Part shown: positions 25,901 to 37,475 of the stretch, piece by piece
Layout of the letters: every line of letters begins with the position of its first letter
Numbering within the stretch: position 1 is the first letter of the stretch
DNA from: Corinectria fuckeliana
Taxonomy: Eukaryota > Ascomycota > Sordariomycetes > Hypocreales > Nectriaceae
DNA length: 64,000 bases
Reading direction: 5' to 3'
NCBI GenBank assembly: GCA_019137255.1
Contig: WPDH01000098.1
Coordinates: 1-64,000 of the forward strand
Made by a program: the position numbers and the translations under genes
The notes under the pieces: generated by a model
The model's input: only the letters and a program-made list of their open reading frames with translations
Databases searched by the model: none
Told to the model about the DNA's origin: nothing

Positions 25901-26656
25901 TGAGTGTTCGTTCGCCCTAGGCGAGAACATTGGCATGAAGAACGAGCGATGGATTCCCATGATGACTGCCGACAACGCCTGGTTGCCTCGTAACGAGCTC
26001 CTGGCTTCTCACCAAAAGATGGTTGCCGATGTCGATATGAAGGAGGCCCTCGCCTCTGGTCAGTTCCGACCTCTGGTCCGAAAGGAGATTGAGGCTCACT
26101 GTGCCAACTTCGGCCTCGACGCCGAGCTGGTCTCTCACTCCCGCATGCGTGGTCTGTCCGGTGGCCAGCGTGTCAAGACTGTCCTTGCCGCCTGCTCGTG
26201 GCAGCGACCCCATCTTATCGTCCTTGACGAGCCTACCAACTATCTCGATCGTGACTCCCTTGGCGCCCTGTCCAAGGCCCTGAAGAAGTTCGAAGGTGGT
26301 GTCATCATCATTACCCACTCTGCCGAGTTCACCAAGGACTTGACTGAGGAGGTCTGGGCCGTCATGGACGGTCAGATGACTCCCTCGGGCCACAACTGGG
26401 TCCAGGGCCAGGGTGCTGGTCCTCGTCTCAAGGCTGACGGAGACGATGAGGAGGAGAAGTTCGACGCTATGGGCAACAAGATTGTCTCTACGAAGAAGAA
26501 GGCCAAGCTGAGTTCTTCTGAGGCGCGAAAGAAGAAGAAGGGTAAGTCACAGCACTCCAAACTTGACCACACAAGACAGATGCTAACAGTTTCACAGAGC
26601 GCATGGCTCGCCGCAAGCGTGGTGAGGAGGTGTTCAGCGACGAGGATGATTTGTAA
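22952..26656 (+). CDS. tef3: Translation elongation factor 3 (ABC-F ATPase)
   Basis: Three exons, 22952-23103, 23585-26541 and 26598-26656, give 1,055 residues (the yeast protein has 1,044). EF3 is the fungus-specific ATPase that helps release deacylated tRNA from the ribosomal E site. Visible in order: N-terminal HEAT repeats (about 10-320), a four-helix region, ABC domain 1 with Walker A GPNGSGKST (about 469), signature LSGGWKMKL and Walker B LLLDEPTNHLD, ABC domain 2 with GPNGAGKST (about 712), the chromodomain-like insertion, LSGGQRVK and LDEPTNYLD, then a Lys-rich tail (KKKAKL, RKKKKGK). The start is ATG at 22952 (MPTENAQSIKVLDELF). Intron 1 is 481 nt, unusually long here; intron 2 is 56 nt and the last exon encodes only the basic/acidic end. 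Strong codon bias fits very high expression. Confidence 0.97.
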
Positions 26657-27268
26657 ACAAATCCAATCTCGGCACGGATACTCGACCATATTCTGACGAC
26701 AAACTTCTTTTGATGACATACCACGTTTCCTTTGTCTTGCGTTGATCAAAAGTTAAGGGTGCGTCTTGGTAATGGATGGACTGCACACTTGGGCTCCCGA
26801 TAGAGATGGGTCGCTCTATTAGACTACCGCTTTGGGGAAAAATGAGGACGGAAGCTTTTTCTGGGATTGGAGGATCCCAGATGTGTTGAATCCTTGGCCT
26901 TAGGTGGACTTGGAGCCTGGCAATAGATAGAGCCAAAATAGACTTGATAAGATCACCTATGCATGGCAACGATGTGACATGACTAGTGTTAGGTCATCAG
27001 GAGCTTCCAGAGCCATGCTGCGCCATCATCTCAGAAACAACGGTAGAGACACGGGGAAATGGTTTCGTACTCAAGGCTGATTGACGGCGAGTCCCCGGCG
27101 ACTTCTCTCTGGCTCTCTGGCTCTCTGCCTTTGTAGATAGTGTTGGATGTCCACACCTAACTCTACGACCTGGACCGACCTAAAAGTCCTCGTCGCTCCA
27201 AAAAAAAAACCCCCCCCAAAAAAACAGAGAGCAAACCGCCCGCGAGGATTGAACTGTGAATCGCATGC
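26657..27268. other. Intergenic, 3' flank of elongation factor 3 gene
   Basis: Contains the presumed 3' untranslated region and a homopolymer stretch of A, C and A runs (about 27,200-27,224). No gene seen. Confidence 0.5.
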
Positions 27269-27273
27269 AAAAA
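27269..27273 (-). terminator. RNA polymerase III terminator of tRNA-Leu
   Basis: Five A on the plus strand, that is TTTTT on the transcribed strand, nine bases beyond the tRNA 3' end. Confidence 0.7.
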
Positions 27274-27281
27274 GATAGACT

Positions 27282-27379
27282 TGATAAGACTGGGACTTGA
27301 ACCCAGGAGGATTGCTCCACCAGGAATAATGATTAAGGTGACCTTAACCTGGCGCCATAACCAACTCGGCCATCTTACC
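27282..27379 (-). tRNA. tRNA-Leu (anticodon AAG) with intron
   Basis: On the minus strand the 7-bp acceptor stem GGTAAGA pairs with TCTTATC (one G-U), discriminator A. A 3-bp D stem GCC/GGC, anticodon stem CCAGG/CCTGG, a long class II variable arm typical of Leu and T stem CTGGG/CCCAG with loop TTCAAGT are all present. The anticodon AAG is at 27343-27345, reading CTT (and CTC by inosine). A 16-nt intron (27326-27341) sits one base 3' of the anticodon, and its CCTTAA can pair with the anticodon loop, as eukaryotic tRNA splicing requires. Mature length is 82 before CCA. Confidence 0.95.
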
Positions 27380-28945
27380 AGATGTGATTCATGGAGTGGG
27401 GTTGACATATTTTGGTATATGAACTAAACCAGGACTGTCGAGGGCGCTACCCGTCGTCTTCTTGTAAGCGTGGACACTTGGTGGAGTCGATGGCATGGTA
27501 GCTAGCCAGCTTTACGAGAAGATACGAGTGCCTTCCTTCTGTTCGCTTGCTTTATACGTTTGGTCCATTCTACTACATTGGGTAGACTCTTGCTTCTTAT
27601 AGTTGTGCCAGTACCGCCTGGGAGCAAGAGTCAACAAAGAGAGACCTGGGCCTATTGGCTCTGAACTGTGGACTGGAGGCTTTGACGTGACTGTGATGGA
27701 ACAGAGCCCGAGTCCAGTAGTCAATGTATTCATCTGTCTGGTTGCGCTCGTCGGCTACATGCTTCTGCCAGCCGCTTCTAAACATCCTCAACGCTTTGCT
27801 CGTGTCATAGTGTTAGTTTGGCTTGATCTTTATATCTGTTATTGGCATTTCCAGCGACATCTCCTTTTAGGTACACTAAATTACTTAGATAATAGGTAGG
27901 CAAGTAACCAATCTTATCTACAATCTCTATCTAACTCCGTCTTGAACCCTCGTCATCGCTTTCCAATCCGCATCCTGTTTCGGCCCCCCCCGGCCTCAAC
28001 CGCCGTCGCCAACCCAGCCTCCCCCAATCCTTCTGGAAACACCCAGGGTACCGGCGTATCTGTGATAGCTTGCATGTAGGTATGTATGTACCAGTCTTCG
28101 CCGTCTCCCACACCAAGCCGCAACCCAATCACACTAACACGTTTGGTGCATAGACTATCTACGCCCTCAAGCCCCCCATTAGCTCACCCACCCCCATCTC
28201 CAGCTATTCTGTATGTACATATGTACTGTAATCTACACCTTGCAGGGCCTGGGGAGGGAGGGAGGATCAGGCAGAAGCCTAGCCAAGGCACGCCCGCGTT
28301 GTCGATCATCCCCCCAGCCGCGTGCGGGATGTGGGCCGGGGCCGGCGGATTGCGAGATAATAGATTGCCTAGCACCGAGGCTGGAGTCGCTGAATGGCAA
28401 GGCGGTAAGGTTTACCCATGAGAGAGGCGCTCAGGGCGATTGGGCTAGCCTGAATGGAGTATATTTACGAGAGTCACCAGAACGGATGCGGGCACAGTTG
28501 CCCCGGTGGGTGTGGCGTGCGTGCTCCTCGACTTCTTATCAGTTCCGGGGTAGGCTATCACCCTGCAGCTGCACGGCTTCGGCGAAGACCGTAGTGCTGA
28601 ACCCATGGCCAGGGTGGGTACAAGTCGTCTACTTACCATTGTGCTTCTTGACAGCCGAAGGACGTCTCTCCCTAAGCTTGCACCATCTGTTAGTACATGT
28701 TTACTAGCGCACTTGTCACTTGTCATGATGCCCTTCACGAGGACCTTGTGTGAATACTGCAGCGGACATGTATGCATAAATCGAGAAACATCGTCTTTCG
28801 TATCTTGGGTATAATCACATCAACATCATGTCTCCCTCGACGTGTCCAACAATAAATGCCCCTTTTGATTAGACGCGCGTATTCCGAGCGTCTCCTTGGT
28901 CCCAAACAAGAATAACTTAATGAAGCCCGCCAGCGCACCCTCTAA
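27380..28945. other. Intergenic, no supported gene
   Basis: Between the tRNA and the 3' end of the permease gene. The 98-codon frame at 27,603-27,899 (+) has a hydrophobic stretch but no recognisable homology or good start context. The 164-codon frame at 28,213-28,707 overlaps frames in other phases. Confidence 0.4.
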
Positions 28946-30782
28946 TTACTGGTCAACATGTACCTTCCTGTTGCGGTTGATACCAACCATTTGGCCCATC
29001 TCGGTCCAGAAGCCTACCGCAGGCTCGGTAAAGGTGTTCTCGTAAGCGTCGATGACGGGTCGCTCCCAGACCAGGTCAACTTCGTGGGGCTTGCGCCACT
29101 TGGTCTTCTTCAGGAGCTTCCAGCCGACGAAGAGGCAAGGGGCAACGAGCTGCATGGTGTAGTTGGTGAAGAAGTTCTCAACGCTCCAGGGGGTGAAGGA
29201 GGCGTAGCCGTAGAAGATGACAACGATGAACTGGAAGGCCAGCGCAATGTAAGCGCTGTAAGGCTGGAAGTAGCCATAGTACGGCAGCGCCTTGCGGTTG
29301 AAGCCCTGGGCCTGGGTGGCTTTGTAGTACTGAAGGAAGGTGATGGACATGATCAAGTAGTTGATCAGACCACCAGCCGTCATGATGTTGATGAGCCAGG
29401 TGAGCACCTTGGCCGAGCTGTTGCTGAGCTGTAGGAAGGACAGGAACGGGAACAGCATGACTACGCAGAAACAGTAGATCGGCACACCCTTGGAGGTGCA
29501 CCTTCGCAGGAACCTGGGAGCACGGCCCTCAAGAGCCAGCGAATAGAGAGAGCGGGTAGCGCAGTAGGTGTAGGTGTTACCGGCCGAGAAAATGGAGGTG
29601 ACCATCAGGGCGTTGACGATGTGAGGGAGAACACTGATGCCCATGATCTTCATGGCGATGACGTAGGGCGAGGCAGCTGCGGTGCCGCTGGGGGCCGTTA
29701 AATCACGGTAAATGTCGGTGAGTGTACCGTTGTCCCAAGGAACAACGATGCCCACAGCAAGGGAGCCGACGATGAAGAACAAGCAGAACCGATAGTAGAC
29801 CGTCTTGAACGCAGCCTTGATATAGATGCTGGGGCGCTGGGCCTCGGCGGCCACCATGGAGATGTATTCGGGGCCGACAACGGTGAAGCTGGCGTTCCAA
29901 AGGGCAGCGAGGAAGCCCTCGAAGCGGCCGAGATGGCCCTTGTGGTTCCACTCAGCGAACGACCCAGGCGTCTTCCAGTAGCGGAAGCCGTAGGCGTCTT
30001 TTTGGGGGTTACCACCAACCATGGTGATGAAGGTAAAGCAGAAGAGGATCAAGATCAGAACGACCTTGCCGCCAGAGAGCCAAAATTCGGCCTCTCCGTA
30101 GGCGCGGACGGCCAAGATATTAAGGGCACTACATTCACACGGACATAGTTTAGCATGCGATCTTGTATACACAGGGGAGGAGCAAATCCCGGAGACGGCG
30201 GCCAGGGAATAGTCGCAGAGAGCATAGCAACGGCACGTCGAGACAAAAAAAAAAAAAGGAAGCGGGATCTGTCCGAGGACTCAAGTCTTACGCGTAGCAA
30301 ATGATGACGGCGGCACAAATGCCAGCCGTCGGGCCAGGGTTGGTAATGCTTTCATCCCAGTAGGAAAGCACTAGGTTCAGGGCCGTGATCTCAAAAGGAA
30401 TCAGAATAGCCTCGTAGAAGAAGAAGTTCCAGCCAGCAGTGAAACCAAGGGCATCGTCGACCCAATGGCCGGCGAGACGGATGAAGCCACCAGAGACGGG
30501 CATGAAGGTGCTCATCTCGGCGATGCTGTTGTTGACGAGGGCGAGAATCAAGGAGTACATGGTGTAAGCGATGAACAAGCTGCCGGGACCGCCCTTGGCG
30601 AGGCCACCACCGATGCTCACGAAGAGCGCGGTACCGATGGAGCCACCGACGGCAATAAGCTGGATCTGTCTGTTGTTGAGAAGGCGATGGAGGCCATCGG
30701 CGTTGTCGGCGATCTGGCCAGGCACGAGATCGGGGCTGGAAACCCCGTCAAACTTGGGCGTCTTCTCCTCGTCGGACGCCAT
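28946..30782 (-). CDS. Amino acid permease (YAT family)
   Basis: Two exons on the minus strand, 30782-30292 and 30128-28946, give 557 residues. It belongs to the fungal YAT/AAT amino acid-proton symporters (Gap1/Inda1-like): LLNNRQIQLIAVGGSIGTALFV at the first membrane helix, the E-rich AEMSTFMPVSGGF loop, YYGEAEFW-type motif (AYGEAEFWLSGGKV) after the intron, and GPEYISMVAAEAQRP. About twelve membrane helices are apparent, with cytoplasmic ends; it should sit in the plasma membrane. The 163-nt intron (30129-30291) has donor GTAAGA and acceptor TGTAG; joining yields CYAALNILAVRAYGEAEFW without frame loss. Substrate cannot be told from sequence. The leader is an extended polypyrimidine tract. 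Confidence 0.9.
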
Positions 30783-33700
30783 GTTGTCGAAAGGCGAGCG
30801 GCGAAGCAGTCACGGGAGGTGTACTTGTATTGTCGCAGGAGGACCGATGTGTCGGCGTCGCGATCAGGGTTGGAGTCGAAGTCAATCGAATCCAATCAAG
30901 CCAGGAGCTGCAAGCAACAAAGCGAGCAGAACGAGGCTGAAAAGAACAAGAGAGAGAGAAGAGGGGGGGGGTGTGGAGAGGTGGAGAGGTGGAGAGGAGG
31001 AGGGAGCACAAAGAGGTGAAGGTGAAGGAGGAGTAGGAGGAGAGGGAAAACTGAACTTTCGGGATGGGCGAGGTCGAGGATAATAAGTAAAATGTCGCAA
31101 GGGTGGACAAGCCAAGAGCAACCCAGCCAGTTCCTTCCACTGCTCAACCCACACAACCTTGCCTTACCCTGCCTTGCCTTGTCTGATCGACCTGTAAGTA
31201 CTATGTAGATTAGCTGGAGAGGCCGAGAGGCAAGGTACATTGATGGGAAGGCACGTTGGACAAGCATGAGCAGGACGGCCAGGCTGCGCTAACGAATAAG
31301 AGCCCGCCAAGCCCCAAGGCAAGTGAGTCCAGTGCGCCTTGGGGAGTGGGGGAGGGAGGAGTGGGGCACACACACTAAGCTGCGATGCATCTTTTCTCAT
31401 TCCTGCGTTTCGGGCTACGTGCCGCGGAGGTACCCGCAGCGGCGACGACGCTATACGGGCTACCTGGCCGGAAAGTACCTCGTCTCGTCCATCCATCCAT
31501 CCATCCTGTCGACTGATGGGGCGCTGTATGTACGAGACAAGCGAGTTGATTGCTTCATCATGGAAAACCCGAAGTTACTAATGGAAAGATGTGGCTGAAA
31601 GCTTTGTACTCTCGGCATGCCGCAACAGCTTTTTCGCCCTTTTTTTTGTGTTGCTGGCTGCGTTGAGTTAAGTTGGCTCTGGGACCATGCAGGAAACAGA
31701 GCCTCCCGTGGGATGCATCCATGGGAGTGAGGGGTTGGATGGTATTGCTGATTGATATGCGTGATAACCCAGGGTCTCGGCTCGGGGCCGTCTCGTCGGG
31801 ATCACTTATCTTGTCCTGGCGGGCCAGGGCATAGCATGGATGTGGATTGCCACGAAAGGGTACTTAATTGCAGGGGAAGCGAAACTCGTGCGGCCTGGGA
31901 GCGCATTTTGAGATTTAATGTTCTTGAAAGAGTAGAAACTTTGTCTCATCGGGGAATTACAAAGTATCCATGCCAATCGCTTACCGTTCTGAGTTTCCGC
32001 CATCATGTCTGCCCGTCTCTCTCTCTTCTCTCACCAGAAACAAGAGCAACAGCAACAACAAATAATAACAACAACATCTGGGTAGTTCTCATCAACTCAA
32101 CAAAGTACGGACAACTCATTTCTGCAAGCCGGTCTCAACTAATTTCATGCTTCCCTCTCAAGGTTTTAGCTCGGCTCAGCTGCCCGCCAGTTCTTCAATT
32201 ACCTGACAAACAGATACTGTAATGTCACGACCCTGGGCTCGGCGCGGACTGATTAACCACGGTGATGGTTTTTTGGGCCAAGACCATTTCCATGTTGGAG
32301 CGGCGTCGCCTACCTGGCCCCCGTCTGGACATAAAGAAATACATAGGCCTACTATGCAGAGAAGACGCAGTGCAGCACCCAAGGGTCATGGTACTGTACC
32401 ATGACAATGGCGGAGCGACCATGATCCATGATGGGATGGAGACGCCCCGGAGACCAACCCCCTGCTCACATGGAGGAGGGGTGGGCCCTGGTCTTGCCCC
32501 TCACGTTGTCTCTGTCTTTTCCATCTCACTTGGTCGTTCCCATTGCTCACTGGCTGGTTGGCTGATGATAAACCCCCCTGCCTCATGCTGTTGGGCGACC
32601 CTGTCATGTCTGATGCCTACATACCTCTGCATGCCAATCCTTGGGTGGCATTGGAAGAATCTGAATTGAGTCGATTCAAGGTGAAATGAGGCTCTAGAGT
32701 CATCCTTCAGTTCACTCGTCGGGCTATTCGTTGTGGTTAGAATCACCGGCGTAGAAGCACCATTCTTGCAAGTAAGTTGCCCGGGCGGCTCACGTCACGT
32801 AGGATTTGGCCAGTCACTAAAGTGAGGTGCGTGAGGGAGGGGAAGCACGAGGTACCCATATTCGTACTGCGCACAATACGTAAGCTACTGCGTAGTAGGT
32901 ACTCGGCGAAAGCGCCCTGTGGAGTCCCCTAGAGAACGCCCGACAACGCCTCAAGGATTCCTTTCCCTGTGGACGAGCGTCTCTAATGGCCCTACCGCTG
33001 TCGAGTGCCCTGTAATGCCTCTTCGCGGACTGGATGCCCGGGGGATGTGCCCACTGCGTGGTAGATAGGTACCTAGGTACCAGGTGCGAAATAACCTCCT
33101 CTGTGCGTCGGGCTATCTGGCAGCCTAGCGCCCTGGAAGCTTGCTCCCCACTCGCCTAGACCAACTAGTAGATTCCCCGAGGGGAAAGGAGCCCGTGGAT
33201 CGTGGTCCCACGCGCCCATGTTCATGTACGCAAAGGTTCGTTCGTTCGTTCGTTTCGCTGGCTGAAGGCCGCCAAGGGGCCCGCGCGGCGAATTTGTTTA
33301 GTTCGTTTTGGAGTTCTCTGTCAGTGGCGCCTTGACGTCATGGTCGAGCTTTTCCAACCACCTGCCTGATCCGCTGGAGGATTCGCACAGGATTTGCTTC
33401 TATCTGCCCTTCGTGCGACCCTTCTAAACGCGGAAATCATATGCTATCTTTCCTGCCTCCCTACTCCCGGCGTCAGGTTAACGGATCGGATGCACCCAGC
33501 TTCGGCGATCCTAGCCAATCAAATCATCTCGCTAACACGACAAGTAACTCATGTTTCCGTCTTAATCTGTTGCTCTCCCCGAACATGACTTTTGTTTCCC
33601 TTTCTTTCAATGCCCTCGTAACACATCAGGATCAAGGGAAACAAGGGGACTGCGCGAGTACCAAGGTACAGAGTGCTCCGGCCTGCCAAGCAAAATACTC

Positions 33701-34781
33701 CACTCAGCCTTCTAGAACTTATGCACACGCTTGCTATTACGTACCCAAAAAAGCATCCAATTCTCGCCGCGCCACAAGCCTTGGCATTGACTTCATCGAC
33801 GTCACTTCGTTCTCGGCTCTGCCAGGTTGACATTGTGATGCTGTTTGTGGTTGACTCGGCCATCGGTGCCATCTCGCCCCCAGCGGCCAGATGCAACGAC
33901 TCAACGAGGTCCCTCCATAACTGCAGCAAGGGCCTCGGGGTATGAATCAAGTGTTATTATGCATTCTTACCAACCCACCCAAGTACCTAAGTTTGTGTCG
34001 CCTTTGTGCTTATGTCGTCTCATTACACCTTTAGGTAGGCCTGAGGCTAGTAACAAGCCATAGCCCGGTCGGCCTCTCTCTTTTTCCCTCTCTTTTCCCT
34101 CTCTCGCCTTCTTCGCCTTCTCTTCGAGTCCGGCTTGCCAGGATCTAAGACGGGGTCCACTTTACGGATTTTCTCATCGTTATTCCCCACAGGGTCTAAA
34201 CCTCTTCGGCCTTGGTGGCCGGGTCCCTGTCAGACTGCAACCCTTCCGTCCATTACGGCTTCAACAATCGTTGCTAATTTACGTACAGTGTTTCGTACTC
34301 GGTGAAAGAAATGTAACTGGAGGGACAAGCCGCACAGGCCTGTCGGCACAACCAGGGAGCAATCAAGCGATCTCGGCGGCATCTCGAATGTTACTGTACA
34401 GCACTACTGTGTGCGTACCAGCCAGGGCCCTTGGACGAACTTGCCGGACCCGTCAATCCGGTACACACGGTTTGGGCAATCCGATGCCACCTGCGCAGCA
34501 GAGGCTATGAAGGTCCAGAACTTCACATTGACGAAGAATGCGGCAGGCTGACGGTCCGTCGATCTACGCTGCACAATCAGGGGTCGCATCGGAACCCGCT
34601 AAGTACCTGACACCGTGTCTATCATGGATGGGCGACAAACAACGACATGTATTCGTACGACGGCAAAATATCAGCTCGAACGCCACTTGGCGGTTGGTGG
34701 CAAGGCTACATGGCTCCATGTCCAGCTGCTACTCCGGACTGATGCTTGACGTCCTTCAAGGCTAATAAGCCGCAACGAAAG
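30783..34781. other. Gene desert upstream of permease and transposon
   Basis: The first 300 bases are the permease promoter/leader with a purine tract (on +). Further on are a CCAT repeat (about 31,488-31,506), a TTCG repeat (about 33,234-33,254) and GGTACC palindromes (33,067-33,082). Open frames up to 156 codons are scattered on both strands without domains. No gene is supported. Confidence 0.5.
30940..31056 (+). repeat. Purine tract with GGAGAGGT tandem repeat
   Basis: Nearly uninterrupted A/G on the plus strand (polypyrimidine on the permease coding strand), including a run of nine G and three tandem copies of GGAGAGGT/A (30,975-30,998). It lies 160-270 bases upstream of the permease start, so it may be its core promoter/leader and could adopt triplex or quadruplex structure. 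Confidence 0.6.
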
Positions 34782-34789
34782 GGAATAAA
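34782..34789. repeat. Left target-site duplication (8 bp)
   Basis: GGAATAAA directly abutting the left terminal inverted repeat; the same 8 bases directly follow the right one. Confidence 0.9.
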
Positions 34790-34834
34790 GGGTTTGGTTA
34801 TAGAGCATACAACTTTACCTAGCGAGCATACATT
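34790..34834 (+). repeat. Left terminal inverted repeat (45 bp)
   Basis: Begins GGGTTTGGTTATAG and ends GAGCATACATT; identical, base for base, to the reverse complement of 37423-37467. Weaker similarity (TGGCTTAG versus TGGCTTGG) continues a little further in. Confidence 0.95.
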
Positions 34835-34960
34835 ATGGCTTAGCTAGTGGGTCCGTTCTGCTGCGGACGCTGATGCTCGGCCCCCTATATAAATTCATAC
34901 TAAATCTGTAGTGTAGTTGTCTTGTGACTATTAACCCTGCTAACTTGCCCACCACCAAAA

Positions 34961-37300
34961 ATGCATACTTTATCTAACCTGTCTTTTAAGTCCTTTAAGG
35001 CTACCTGTGATACTATTAATAACTATAGGAAGGTTATTAGCTTTAGCTTTATTATTCTCTAAAAGAGGCCCCTAAGGGCGGGATTTACCTAGGTTAGACT
35101 ATAATATACTAAAGGCTAGGCTTATATTAGTAAAGCTAAAGCTAAGGTTTATAAGTAAAAGAGGCGGAAAATAAGTAGCTAAATAACTAGCTGCCTAAAC
35201 TAGCTTATAATAGTTAAAAGCTCTAGTGATAACCTCTAGAGACTTAAAGCACTTACTAGTAAAGGTGCTCTTTCTTATAATTATAAGGCTTTACCCGCAG
35301 AAATATTTTTCTAGTATTACACTTAGGAAATTATACTTATAATCCTAATAATCCTCTTAATATAAAATAATAATATTAAACCCGCCTAAATCTTAATTAA
35401 ACTTTAAGTAAATAACAATCTGATTATTACTAGCACTAAGGCTTAAGACCTAACAAATATTTTTATAAGATAATATTATATTAAGCTATAAGAGTGTATA
35501 CTATTAGAGTGGTTATTTAGCTTCTTTTAAAAAGAGGGCTCTTTCTTTTATTATAAGAGAAATATAAGAGGTTACCTAACCTAGCTTTTTTTAGTCTTAG
35601 GTAATAGTATTTAGCTCTTTTAATATTACCTAGATATATTGCTTTTTAATAGTATATATAAGACTAACTGCTTTAATATGCTGTTATTTAATATATACAA
35701 ATTAACCTCTCTATAATAAACCTTCTAGGTTACTACTATTTTCCTTAGCGGGGAGACTTATTATGACTTTTACTAGGCTCTTAATACCCTAAATAAGCTT
35801 ATAGCTAAAAACTATATCTTTTCACCTTAAGTTATAGTCTCTAACTATAACCTCACTCTTATTAACACTCTTATAGATCACCTAGCTTTTTATAGTGCCT
35901 CTTATATTTTTTACTAGTAGTATATAAATATAAATATACTAGCTAAAACTAAATATTTCTTTCTTAAGGCTATAATCTTATCTAGAACTATATAGATAGT
36001 ATAGCACTTAAGCTTTTCTGTCTTTCTCACAGCTTAAAATAAGCTTATTATAAGTGATAGTACTACACTCTATAAGAGATAGCTCCAGCTCTTTTAGCAG
36101 GAAGGCTAGCACCCTTAAGATGCTATTAACTATATAATAAACACCTAGCTTACTCCTTAGAGTAGTAACCTTATCTAGTATACTATAGATTAATATCACC
36201 ACTATAGTTATACTATAACCTTAATTATAAAGTCTTTATATACTAATATAAAGTAGCTACTATAGTTAAGCTAGAGTGACTTAATAATAGTCTTTAAGAA
36301 GCTAGGTCTCTTTTAAAGGAAGCAGAAGTTTAATATCTGTAATTAGATCTTATAGAGAAGAAATAAGATGTAATTTACAGCTAATAGTATTCTCTTCTTA
36401 ATTATTAGGCAGCAGATTTTCTCTTACGCTCTCACCCTCATACAGAAAGAGCTTTATAAGCTACCTTAAGAGACTAACCCAGCTAACACACCCACTAATA
36501 CCTATAAGCCCTGCCCTATTTAAGTCACACATAGGCTGCCATATAAGCACAAGCTATAAGACTACCTCATAAAGAATAAAGCTATCCTGCTATAGCGTAT
36601 AGCAGCCTACTAGCACTAGAAGCAGGGCGAGAAAGCTAGAGGTGTAAGAGACATAGGTATAAGCTCTACCACCCTAGACCCCCTTCCTATTAGGGGAAAA
36701 AAGCAGCCCAAAAGGAGTATTACTACTAATAGAGGTACTACTATCTTAAGCACCTAGTAAGACCCCCTCTTAGTTAAGAGGGTCTTAGCATATAAGCGGG
36801 CTAAGAGATAAGTTATTAAGGTAGCAGCCCGGGTAGTAGCCCTACTGCTACTGTTAATAGCATCTGCCGCCCTTCTGACTGTGCTATTATTATTATTATC
36901 ATTAGGGCTATAAGCTAGGCTGTGTTAAGCCGGTTAGGATGATACCTATAAGGCTAGTATAGTTATATAACACGCTTATTAACAAGCTTTCCTGGTGGAT
37001 AACTATAATGACTCTGACCTTAAGCCCAGCCTTAAGCCTGTAGCCTTAACACCACAGCCCAGATTAACACCGCCCTAGTCCACAGCTATCTTAGACCACC
37101 TGTCACAGTAGTCTAACACTAATACCCCCGGCGAGACTTAAGGTGTGACTTAGCTAAGCCTCAATCTGATAATTAATACCAAATTTGAAGGGGAAATAGA
37201 TAAGTAGATTAAAGAGAGAGATATACTACTAGGAGAGATAAGAAAGGAGCTTAAAGATAAGATACAGCTAGCTAACAGCGTTAATAATAACTTTAGCTAG
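34961..37300 (+). pseudogene. MULE transposase relic, inactivated by RIP
   Basis: From an ATG at 34961 the plus strand reads as protein broken by many TAA/TAG stops. Recognisable Mutator-like transposase pieces are FLSGE-T-Y-DFY (about 35,736-35,776), then VIVSN-YNLTLINTL (35,831-35,872), where families have VIV-S/T-D-R-E-L-A-L-M-N-A, then LAKTK-YFF (about 35,938-35,963), and near the C-terminus RLPYKH (about 36,525-36,545) where a SWIM-type CxH motif is usual. The catalytic Asp is Asn (GAC to AAC) and the SWIM Cys is Tyr (TGT to TAT), both G-to-A changes expected from RIP on the opposite strand. Exact limits and any introns are not defined. Confidence 0.65.
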
Positions 37301-37422
37301 CTAGGATAACATCAATTGATTAATTTGGTACCCAGGACACCTTAAACGTATAGATCCTGTTGCTCTCATACAAAATTTGCGGGCGGCTGTGGTACTAGAG
37401 CCCAGCCACTGTCCAAGCCACA

Positions 37423-37467
37423 AATGTATGCTCGCTAGGTAAAGTTGTATGCTCTATAACCAAACCC
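37423..37467 (-). repeat. Right terminal inverted repeat (45 bp)
   Basis: Perfect inverted match to 34790-34834, ending CCAAACCC and followed at once by the duplicated GGAATAAA. Confidence 0.95.
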
Positions 37468-37475
37468 GGAATAAA
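37468..37475. repeat. Right target-site duplication (8 bp)
   Basis: GGAATAAA, matching 34782-34789. Confidence 0.9.

Larger units (their letters stand above)
34790..37467 (+). mobile_element. RIP-degraded Mutator-like (MULE) DNA transposon
   Basis: A 2,678-bp element bounded by perfect 45-bp terminal inverted repeats (34790-34834 and 37423-37467) and an 8-bp duplicated target site (GGAATAAA). The ends keep normal composition while the interior is A+T-rich with TAG/TAA codons where CAG/CAA or TGG would be expected, that is, mutated by RIP. Plus-strand translation through the stops shows Mutator-like transposase motifs, so the superfamily call rests on these, on long terminal repeats and on an 8-bp duplication (which would also fit hAT). 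It is non-autonomous now. The intact repeats suggest a fairly young insertion, or repeats below the length RIP can detect. Confidence 0.85.

Noticed and set aside
34790..37467. hAT classification from the 8-bp target duplication
   Set aside because: The transposase traces and long terminal repeats fit Mutator-like elements better; hAT ends are usually short.
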